In this document: one piece after another, positions 26,892-34,323 of the stretch
How positions within the stretch are numbered: position 1 is the first letter of the stretch
How the letters are laid out: every line of letters begins with the position of its first letter
Origin: Sphingomonas sp. R-74633
Lineage (GTDB): Bacteria > Pseudomonadota > Alphaproteobacteria > Sphingomonadales > Sphingomonadaceae
Length of the DNA stretch: 64,000 nt
Direction: 5' to 3'
NCBI RefSeq assembly: GCF_013416555.1
Contig: NZ_JACCFG010000002.1
Coordinates: forward strand, 310,001-374,000
Translations under genes and position numbers: made by a program
The notes under the pieces: generated by a model
The model's database searches: none
Told to the model about the DNA's origin: nothing
What the model saw: the letters and a program-made list of their open reading frames with translations, nothing else

Positions 26892-28490
26892 ATGACCAGT
26901 TTGCGCAATCGATTGCTCGGCATGGCCGCGCTCATCGGCACCGTATCGGTACCCGTTACCGTGGCTCCGGCATCGGCTTTCGCCGGCAAGGGTGCCCGCC
27001 CGGCACAGGCGACTCAGCCGCGATCGAAGCCGCGCAACGTGATCTTCATCCTGCTCGACGATCTGCGCTACGACGGCCTCGGCTTCCTGCAGCCGAACAT
27101 CAAAACGCCCAATATCGACAAGCTGGCGCGTGGCGGCACCTACTTCCCCAACACCGTCGTCACTTCGTCGCTATGCAGCCCGAGTCGCGCGACGATCCTG
27201 ACTGGCGAGACCGCGCGCAACCACGGCGTGGTCGACAATGGCGGTTCGGACGAGAAGGGCCTGACCTTCTTCCCGTCCTACCTCCAGCAGGCCGGCTACC
27301 AGACGGCGTTCATCGGCAAGTGGCACATGGGCAAGGATAGCGATGCCCCCCGCCCCGGCTTCGACAAATGGATCAGCTTCCGCGGCCAGGGCTTCTATTA
27401 CCCCACCGCCAATCCCATGCAGCGCACGCTCAACGTCGACGGCAAGAGCGTGCCGCAAAAGGGCTATATCACCGACGAGCTGACCGATTACGCGATGGAC
27501 TGGCTGGAGAAGGGCCGCGACCAGAAGAAGCCCTTTTTCCTCTATCTCAGCCACAAGGCGGTGCACGCCGATCCGCAGCCGGCGAAGCGCTACGAGCACC
27601 AGTATGACAACGTCAATTTCGACATCCCGGCGAGCGCCGCCAACACGCCCGAGAATTACAAGGGCAAGCCGATGTGGGTCTATAACCAGCGCAACACCTG
27701 GCACGGCCTCGACTTCTTCTACCATCAGGACCGGAAGATGTCGGATTATCTGAAGGACTATTACGCCACGCTCTCCGCGGTGGACGACAGCGTCGGCCGG
27801 GTGATGGCCTACCTCAAGAAGAACGGGCTCGAGAAGGACACGCTGGTCGTGTTCACCGCGGACAATGGCTACCAGATCGGCGACCACGGCCTGATCGACA
27901 AGCGCACCGCCTATGAGCCTTCGGTGCGCGTGCCGATGGTGATGTACGAGCCGGGCACCGTCCCCGCCGGCGTGGTCAACACCGGTCGCCTGCGCAACCT
28001 CGACTATGCGCCGACCTTCCTCGACCTTGCCGGCGCGCCGCGCCCGAAGCAGTTCGAGGGCGTCAGCGCCTGGCCGCTGATCACCGGCCAGACCCCGGCG
28101 AGCGAATGGAAGGCACCGGACTTCGTCTATGAGTATTTCTGGGAATGGTCGTTCCCGATGACGCCGACCACCTTCGCGATCGAGCGCGGCAATCTGAAGT
28201 ATATTCAGTATTACGGCGTCTACGACACCGAGGAGCTGTACGACGTCAGCAAGGATCCGAACGAGATGAACAATCTCATCGCCGATCCGGCCTATCGCGC
28301 CAAGACCAACGAGTTGCGCGAGGCGCTGTACCAGCAGCTCGCCAACAGCGACGGCCAGCACAAGATCCCGTTCGGCTTCCGCAACCGCGAAGGCAACGTC
28401 CAGCGCCATGAGGGCGGCATCGGCTCGGCGCCGTTCCCCGAGCGGTGGAGCATCCCCTACAAGACCAAGGGCGACGCCGAACATAATTGA
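26892..28490 (+). CDS. Secreted type I sulfatase (CSPSR)
   Basis: 532 residues with a Sec-type signal (VSVPVTVAPASAFA) rather than Tat. The fold begins NVIFILLDDLRYDGLGF; the formylglycine motif CSPSR is at Cys95; GKWHMGKDSDAPRPGFDKWISF and TADNGYQIGDHGLIDKRTAYE follow. The last blocks resemble N-acetylglucosamine-6-sulfatase-like enzymes; that specificity is a suggestion only. ATG at 26892 follows GGAGTAGGAT. The next sulfatase gene (28564) begins 73 bases after its stop on the same strand, so the pair is probably cotranscribed. Confidence 0.92.
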   Translation: MTSLRNRLLGMAALIGTVSVPVTVAPASAFAGKGARPAQATQPRSKPRNVIFILLDDLRYDGLGFLQPNIKTPNIDKLARGGTYFPNTVVTSSLCSPSRATILTGETARNHGVVDNGGSDEKGLTFFPSYLQQAGYQTAFIGKWHMGKDSDAPRPGFDKWISFRGQGFYYPTANPMQRTLNVDGKSVPQKGYITDELTDYAMDWLEKGRDQKKPFFLYLSHKAVHADPQPAKRYEHQYDNVNFDIPASAANTPENYKGKPMWVYNQRNTWHGLDFFYHQDRKMSDYLKDYYATLSAVDDSVGRVMAYLKKNGLEKDTLVVFTADNGYQIGDHGLIDKRTAYEPSVRVPMVMYEPGTVPAGVVNTGRLRNLDYAPTFLDLAGAPRPKQFEGVSAWPLITGQTPASEWKAPDFVYEYFWEWSFPMTPTTFAIERGNLKYIQYYGVYDTEELYDVSKDPNEMNNLIADPAYRAKTNELREALYQQLANSDGQHKIPFGFRNREGNVQRHEGGIGSAPFPERWSIPYKTKGDAEHN

Positions 28491-28563
28491 TCGCACTGAC
28501 GGGCGGCGTTTCCTCAGGAACGGCGCCCGTTTTGCACCCAGGGATATTCAGCGGAGATCGACG

Positions 28564-30099
28564 ATGCGGATCCGATATGCGAGCACGGCAGCAGCATTGG
28601 CCCTGATGGCCTTCACCGGCCCCGGCCATGCACAGAACGCCCCAGCCCCAGCAGCAGCCCCGCCGCGCGCGCCAGCACCCCATGGCGCCCGGCCGAACAT
28701 CGTCTTCATCCTGGTCGACGACATGGGCTGGCGCGACCTGGGCGTCACCGGATCGACCTTCTACGAGACCCCAGCGATCGACGCGCTGGCGCGCGACGGG
28801 ATGCGCTTCACCAACGCCCATTCCGCCTATCCGCGCTGCGTGCCCTCGCGCTACGCGATCCTCACCGGACGCAACCCCGCGCGCGGTCAGGTCCCCGGTG
28901 GCCCGGAATCGATCAAGGCCTCGGACTATACGATCGCCGAGGCGCTGCACGACAATGGCTATGCGACGTTCTTCGCGGGCAAGTGGCATGAGGGCAAGAC
29001 GCCCGCCACCCAGCCCCAGGCGCAGGGTTTCGACATCAATATCGGCGGCAGCTCGGCCGGGATGACCGGCACGCATTTCTTCCCCTACAACGCCGGCAAG
29101 CACATCCTCGGACCGGGGCTCGAGACCGGCAAGCCGGGCGAATATCTCGCCGACCGGCTGACCGACGAGACGATCAAGTTTCTCGACGAGCATCAGCGCA
29201 CCAAGCCTGACCAGCCCTTCCTCGTTTATCTCTCGCACTACGGCGTCCACACGCCGCTCGAGGGCAAGCCCGAGCTCGTCGAGAAGTTCAAGAAGAAGCT
29301 CGCGGCAATGGGTGGACCCAAGCCCGACGGTTATCTGCAGCGCGACGGCGAGACCAAGAAATATCAGGACGACCCCGTCTACGCCGCGATGATCGCGAGC
29401 ATCGACGAAAGCGTCGGCCGCGTCCGCGCCGAGCTGGAACGCCTCGGCATCGCCGACAACACGCTGATCGTCTTCACCTCGGACAATGGCGGGCTTTCGA
29501 ACCGTGGCGAGCACACCAAGAGCGAACGCCCGACCAGCAACCTGCCGCTGCGTGCCGGCAAGGGACATGATTATGAGGGCGGCCTGGCGATCCCGATGAT
29601 CGTCCGCTGGCCGGGCCATACCAAGGCTGGCAGCGTGACCAGCCAGTTCACCGTCAACAGCGATCACTATCCGTCGCTGCTTGCCGCAGCCGGGCTGCCG
29701 CTGCAGCCCAAGGTGCATGTCGACGGCATCTCGTATTTGCCGGTGCTTGCGGGCGGGAAGATGCCGGCCGACCGCATCATCTATTGGTACAGCCCACGCC
29801 CGCGCACTCGCCAGACCGGCGACAAGGTGAGCGGCGCGATCCGGATCGGCGACTGGAAATATTATCTGAGCTTCGATCCCTCGGTGCCGAGCGAGCTCTT
29901 CAACCTCGCCACCGACCCCTATGAGAAGACCGACCTGTCGGCGAAGCAGTCTGCCAGGGCGGCCGATCTCAAGGGCAAGCTGACTGCCTGGCTCGCCTCG
30001 GTCCATGCGCTCGCCCCGGTGCCAGAGGCAGCGCCGGGCGAGAAGGTGGGCAAGAAGGGCAAGCGCGGCGAGAAAGCCGGCGGGGACGACGACGATTGA
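28564..30099 (+). CDS. Secreted type I sulfatase (CVPSR)
   Basis: 511 residues with a Sec signal (ALALMAFTGPGHAQ) and a Pro/Ala linker. Motifs: NIVFILVDDMGWRDLGVTGSTFYETP, formylglycine motif CVPSR at Cys92, AGKWHEG, TSDNGGLSNRGEH. The STFYETP block and the length resemble the group of sulfatases close to iduronate/choline-type enzymes; subfamily not assigned. The C-terminus ends in a Lys/Gly stretch and four Asp (GDDDD), unlike its neighbours. ATG at 28564 has GGAG nine bases upstream. Convergent with the esterase gene across an inverted repeat (30125-30229). Confidence 0.92.
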   Translation: MRIRYASTAAALALMAFTGPGHAQNAPAPAAAPPRAPAPHGARPNIVFILVDDMGWRDLGVTGSTFYETPAIDALARDGMRFTNAHSAYPRCVPSRYAILTGRNPARGQVPGGPESIKASDYTIAEALHDNGYATFFAGKWHEGKTPATQPQAQGFDINIGGSSAGMTGTHFFPYNAGKHILGPGLETGKPGEYLADRLTDETIKFLDEHQRTKPDQPFLVYLSHYGVHTPLEGKPELVEKFKKKLAAMGGPKPDGYLQRDGETKKYQDDPVYAAMIASIDESVGRVRAELERLGIADNTLIVFTSDNGGLSNRGEHTKSERPTSNLPLRAGKGHDYEGGLAIPMIVRWPGHTKAGSVTSQFTVNSDHYPSLLAAAGLPLQPKVHVDGISYLPVLAGGKMPADRIIYWYSPRPRTRQTGDKVSGAIRIGDWKYYLSFDPSVPSELFNLATDPYEKTDLSAKQSARAADLKGKLTAWLASVHALAPVPEAAPGEKVGKKGKRGEKAGGDDDD

Positions 30100-30124
30100 G
30101 GTTCTTGTACGCCTCCTAAAAACC

Positions 30125-30229
30125 GTCACCCCGGCCTTGTGCCGGGGTCCACCGGGAGGCGAATTCTGGACAAGAGGCGCTTGCCCAGCACCTGCGGCGC
30201 AGTGGCCCCCGGCACAATGCCGGGGTGAC
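30125..30229. repeat. Palindromic intergenic repeat (REP/BIME-like)
   Basis: GTCACCCCGGC (30125-30135) is the exact reverse complement of GCCGGGGTGAC (30219-30229). Each end is itself a hairpin: CCCCGGC-CTTGT-GCCGGGG (30129-30147) and CCCCGGC-ACAAT-GCCGGGG (about 30208-30226). Two head-to-head palindromes between convergent genes are typical of REP-type elements. They can also act as a bidirectional terminator. Confidence 0.75.
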
Positions 30230-30240
30230 GAAGAAGCAAG

Positions 30241-31821
30241 TTAGTCCCGTCGCTTTTGCGCGAGCTGATCGAGCAGTTCGTACTGCGCCCGGTCGGCGGC
30301 GGGCTTTGCCTGGGGCTTGACCCCCGGCCTGACCTGCAGGTGCATCACCTTATAGCCAGCCTTCGGGCTGTAACGCGGCCAAACCGGCAGGCCCGGGCCG
30401 TTGGGATCACCCTTCTTGGCGAAGTTGCTCCAATAGGAGGTCATGATGTCGCTCATCGCCTGGTGATCGGCGTTCCACGGCAGGTTGCGCGCGGAGAGGT
30501 TGCCGAACACGAAGGTGATGTCCGAGGCGTGGTGGGTGCCGCGCGGCCTTTTGCCCGGTTCCTGCGGGATCGGCTGATCGAAGCGATAGCGATAGACCGG
30601 CGCGCCGCCGGTCTTCCCCTGCAGTTCGATCCACTTCCAGGTCGAGTAGGTGATGAACAACGCGCTGGCGAGGTCGTGCGCCGAGGTCTCGATCTGCTCG
30701 GGCGTATCGCCGGGGAACAGCTTGCGCACCGCAGGCGCATCGGCGCCGAAATCCTCGTCGAGCTTCTTGAGGTAGTTCTCCTGGGTCGGCTCCAGGTTCT
30801 GGAAATACTGGTAGGAGCGATGCTCGTCGGCATTCCAGCCCGCCAGCAGCGGGACATGCGCCTGCTTGCCCGCGGCATAGATCGCCATCGGGTCTTCGGG
30901 GAAGAAATAGCCGTCCACATTCGGCCAGAATTGCAGGCCCTTCTTCGCCTTCGTCGCCTGGATGATCTGGTCGGTGGACATTGCGCGCAGTGCAGCGAGG
31001 TTCGACGCGCCGGCCGCCTGGGCGAAGGCTTCGCCGGTCTTTCCGGTCTCTGTCGCGGGCTTCATCCGCGTCTGCCATTCGGCGATGCCGCCACTCTCGC
31101 CGATCGCCCGGTTGAACAGCCCCTTCGACACCGGCGACGCCATCTGCGCGCTGACCGAGATCGATCCGGCTGACTCCCCGAAGATCGTGACATTGTTCGG
31201 ATCGCCGCCAAAGGCCGCGATGTTCTTGCGCACCCAGGCCAGTGCTGCAGCCTGGTCGAGCAGGCCGTAATTGCCCGAGGCGTGGTGCGGCGATTCCTGG
31301 ATCAGCTCGGGGTGCGAGAAGAAGCCGAACACGCCCAGCCGGTAGTTCATACTGACGACAATCACGCCCTTGTGCGCGAGCGCCGCACCGTCCTGCCGTG
31401 GCTCGGACGAGCCGCCGCCCTGGAAGCCGCCGCCATAGATCCAGACCATCACCGGCAGCTTCGCCCTGGCGGACGCAGCGGAGGTCCAGACGTTCAGATA
31501 GAGGCAGTCCTCGCTCTGCTGGGGATCGCGGAAGACCATGTCGTCGAACCCGCCGCCCTGCACGCAGCGATTGCCGAAGCTCGTCGCCTTGCGGACGCCG
31601 GTCCAGGCGGCTTCGGCCTGGGGTGGCTGCCAGCGAAGCGCGCCGACCGGGGGCTTGGCATAGGGAATGCCGGCAAAGACGCGGACCTTGCCATCCGGGC
31701 TGACCGAGCCCTCGACCGTGCCGGAAGCGGTCTGCGCCGTCGGCAACTGTTGTGCCGCGGCGGGCATTGCCACAGCCAGCGCGATGATTGCGGCTCCGCA
31801 CCGCCAGACCCCGTTGCCCAT
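30241..31821 (-). CDS. Secreted type-B carboxylesterase
   Basis: 526 residues with a signal peptide (LAVAMPAAAQQ). Alpha/beta-hydrolase motifs: GIPYAKPPVGALRW, SEDCLYLNVW, the oxyanion stretch MVWIYGGGFQGG, and the nucleophile elbow FGESAG with Ser217. The acid and His would lie in NADEHRS and GTHHASD. The family hydrolyses carboxylic esters; next to sulfatases and GH92 it probably removes acyl groups from the glycan. ATG at 31821 has GGGAGG upstream. It is the third gene of the operon TBDR (34324), GH92 (31848), esterase, starting 27 bases after the GH92 stop. Confidence 0.92.
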   Translation of the reverse strand: MGNGVWRCGAAIIALAVAMPAAAQQLPTAQTASGTVEGSVSPDGKVRVFAGIPYAKPPVGALRWQPPQAEAAWTGVRKATSFGNRCVQGGGFDDMVFRDPQQSEDCLYLNVWTSAASARAKLPVMVWIYGGGFQGGGSSEPRQDGAALAHKGVIVVSMNYRLGVFGFFSHPELIQESPHHASGNYGLLDQAAALAWVRKNIAAFGGDPNNVTIFGESAGSISVSAQMASPVSKGLFNRAIGESGGIAEWQTRMKPATETGKTGEAFAQAAGASNLAALRAMSTDQIIQATKAKKGLQFWPNVDGYFFPEDPMAIYAAGKQAHVPLLAGWNADEHRSYQYFQNLEPTQENYLKKLDEDFGADAPAVRKLFPGDTPEQIETSAHDLASALFITYSTWKWIELQGKTGGAPVYRYRFDQPIPQEPGKRPRGTHHASDITFVFGNLSARNLPWNADHQAMSDIMTSYWSNFAKKGDPNGPGLPVWPRYSPKAGYKVMHLQVRPGVKPQAKPAADRAQYELLDQLAQKRRD

Positions 31822-31847
31822 CAGATCCCTCCCGTTGGTGATTGCGC

Positions 31848-34259
31848 TTATTTCGATTTCGGCCCGAAGGAGGGCGGCAGATCCTTGTCCGCAGCGCCCC
31901 AACTCGTGTTCGGCTTGTCCGACAGCTCGAAGCCGAGCGTGCCGCCTTTGGCGAGGAAGCTCTCCGGCAACCACGATTTGGACCAGGGCTTGCCGTTATA
32001 GGTCAGCGACTGGACATAGGGCGCATTGGTGCCCGCACCGTTGCCGAGGATCGTGATCGTCGCGCCCGGGCGCGAGACCACTGCCTTGCGGAACAACGGG
32101 CTGCCCAGGATCAGCTCGCCGCGCCCCGGATAGAGCGGGTACATGCCGAGCGCCGAGAAGACATACCAGGACGACATCTGGCCGAGATCGTCATTGCCCG
32201 AGATGCCGCCGGGGCTGTTGGTCCAGATCTGGTTGAGCGCCGTGCGGACGATCGCCTGGGTCTTCCAGGGCTGGCCGAGGAAATTGTAGAGCCACGGATC
32301 CCCGATCGACGGCTCGTTGCCCAGCTCGGGATGCTCCTTCCCTGCCCCTTCCTTGGTCTCGGGATCGGTGATGATCCAATTGCCCTTCTCGTCCTTGAAA
32401 TAGGCGTCGAGGCGGGCGGTTGCGGTTTCCCTGCCGCCCATCATCTCGAACAGGCCCACCGGATCGTGGGGGATCATCCAGAGATATTGCGCGGCGCTGC
32501 CCTCGACAAAGCCCTCGCCGGTGCCGGGCTCGAAATCGGGCCAGCTGCCATCGGCGTTGCGCAGCTGGATATAGCCGCCCTTCGGGCTCGCCTTGGGATT
32601 GTAGAGGTTGCGCCACCAGCCCGCGCGCTCGCGGAACTTGCGGACATTGGCGGTGTCGCCGACCCGCCGCGCCAGCTCGCCCACACCGAAATCGGCGGCG
32701 GCATATTCGAGCGTCGTCGCCGCTGCCCCCCACACGGCAGCGTCCGCCGGCAGGTAATGGAGCTTCAGCCACTGATCGAGGCCCGGACGCTGGCCATAGC
32801 CGTTGCGCTGGCCGCCGCGCTTCACATCGAGCGCGGTCGGCACGGTGGCCGCCTTGAGCAGCGAGGCATAGGCCGATTTGAGATCGAACTTGTCGCCGCC
32901 AAAGGCATGGATCGCCGCGACCGAGGGTGGCGACGGATCGCCGTTCATCACGCCGGTCGCGCCAGTGATATGCGTCCAGCGGTCCCACACGCCGCCATTC
33001 TGATCGGCCTGATTGAGCAGTGACTGGGCGAAGTCCGACCCGACCTGCGGATCGAGCAGAGTCACCAGCTGCACCTGCGAGCGATAGACGTCCCAGCCCG
33101 AGAAATTGGCGTATTGCGCCTTCTGGAATTTGGAGACGCTGTGCACCTGCTTGTCGAAGCCGGTGTAGCGGCCGTCGACATCGCTGTAGATCGTCGGGTG
33201 GATCACCGAATGGTAGAGCGCGGTGTAGAAGACGGTGCGCTCGTCGGGCGTCCCGCCTTCAATCGCGATCTTGCCGAGCTGGGCATTCCAAATGTCGCGC
33301 GCCTGCTTGCGGACCTGCTCGAGCGTGGTGCCCGCCGGGCTCTCCGCAGCCAGGTTCGCGCGCGCGCCGGCCTCGTCGACATAGGAGATGCCGATGCGGA
33401 CATCGACCGGTTTCTTCGCGCCGCGGAACGAGATCCAGCCGCCCGATCCCTTGCCGAGCGGGGGCGCCGGATAGTCGCCATAGCTGGTGCCGCCGCTGGC
33501 GCTCGTCGCGCCGGCCTTGAGCACCTCATTCTCCCAGGTGCCGCCGACCTGGAATGCCTGGTCGAACTCGGCGACGAAGTGCAGCGTGTAATAGCTGCGG
33601 CGCTTCTCCGGGGACTGGCCGCAGAAATTGCCGCTCGTCACCCAGCCCTTCACGGTGCGAGTGGCGGCATCGATCTCGATATGCGCGTCGCTGCTGCCGA
33701 CTTCGGACGCGGAGGGACGGATCAGCAGGTTGGCGAAGCGGCCAGCCGGCCAGGTGAAGCGCGCAAAGCCGGTGCGCTGGGTAGCGCTGAGGTCGACCTG
33801 CACGCCGTTCTTCATCTTGACGCTATAGGCGCCCGGCGAGGCGCTCTCGTCGGCATGGCTGAAGCCGCTGGTGAAGGCGGTCTGCGACACCGAGAGCTCG
33901 GGCGAGCGATCGACATTGACGGTGACCGGCATGAAGGGGATGTCGCCACCCGAGCCCGCGCATCCCGCACCCATCATATGGGTGAGCGAGAAGCCCTTCA
34001 TGCCCGTCGCGTTCCACTCATAGCCGTTCGACAGCACCGGCCATTTGCTGCCGGGCATCGCAACTTGTTCGGGGCTGAACGCGACCATGCCATAGGGCAG
34101 CACCGCACCGGGGAAGTTCTTGCCCTCGTTGGTGGTCCCGATGAACGTGTTCACTTCGCCCGCCGGATCGCGCGGGGCGTTGTCCGCCTCCTGCGCGCCC
34201 GCCGCCGTTCCGATGGCCAACAGGCCTAGCAGCCCTATCCGCGAAGCAAACTTACCCAT
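31848..34259 (-). CDS. GH92 family alpha-mannosidase, periplasmic
   Basis: 803 residues, paralogue of the product of 22693-25125. Signal peptide LLAIGTAAGAQ. N-terminal block VNTFIGTTNEGKNFPGAVLPYGMVA; NGYEWNATGMKGFSLTHMMG; GH92 hallmark GNDDLGQMSSWYVFSALGMYP near 685. The main differences from the paralogue are in the middle loops and the C-terminal tail. Calcium-dependent exo-alpha-mannosidase activity is expected. ATG at 34259 has GGAGGGG upstream. The hairpin at 34278-34305 separates it from the TBDR gene and may tune expression within the operon. Confidence 0.93.
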   Translation of the reverse strand: MGKFASRIGLLGLLAIGTAAGAQEADNAPRDPAGEVNTFIGTTNEGKNFPGAVLPYGMVAFSPEQVAMPGSKWPVLSNGYEWNATGMKGFSLTHMMGAGCAGSGGDIPFMPVTVNVDRSPELSVSQTAFTSGFSHADESASPGAYSVKMKNGVQVDLSATQRTGFARFTWPAGRFANLLIRPSASEVGSSDAHIEIDAATRTVKGWVTSGNFCGQSPEKRRSYYTLHFVAEFDQAFQVGGTWENEVLKAGATSASGGTSYGDYPAPPLGKGSGGWISFRGAKKPVDVRIGISYVDEAGARANLAAESPAGTTLEQVRKQARDIWNAQLGKIAIEGGTPDERTVFYTALYHSVIHPTIYSDVDGRYTGFDKQVHSVSKFQKAQYANFSGWDVYRSQVQLVTLLDPQVGSDFAQSLLNQADQNGGVWDRWTHITGATGVMNGDPSPPSVAAIHAFGGDKFDLKSAYASLLKAATVPTALDVKRGGQRNGYGQRPGLDQWLKLHYLPADAAVWGAAATTLEYAAADFGVGELARRVGDTANVRKFRERAGWWRNLYNPKASPKGGYIQLRNADGSWPDFEPGTGEGFVEGSAAQYLWMIPHDPVGLFEMMGGRETATARLDAYFKDEKGNWIITDPETKEGAGKEHPELGNEPSIGDPWLYNFLGQPWKTQAIVRTALNQIWTNSPGGISGNDDLGQMSSWYVFSALGMYPLYPGRGELILGSPLFRKAVVSRPGATITILGNGAGTNAPYVQSLTYNGKPWSKSWLPESFLAKGGTLGFELSDKPNTSWGAADKDLPPSFGPKSK

Positions 34260-34277
34260 TCATCCCCTCCGTAAATC

Positions 34278-34305
34278 AGGGGGACGGGCTTTTGCCCGTT
34301 CCCCC
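34278..34305 (-). terminator. Intercistronic hairpin between TBDR and GH92 genes
   Basis: On the reverse strand GGGGGAACGGGC, loop AAAA, GCCCGTCCCCC, then TGATTT. The stem is strong but the tail is poor in T. It lies 20 bases after the TBDR stop and about 20 before the GH92 start. It may be a partial terminator or a 3'-end stabiliser that raises receptor mRNA above enzyme mRNA. Confidence 0.55.
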
Positions 34306-34323
34306 TTGTTCGATCGGCCCGGA

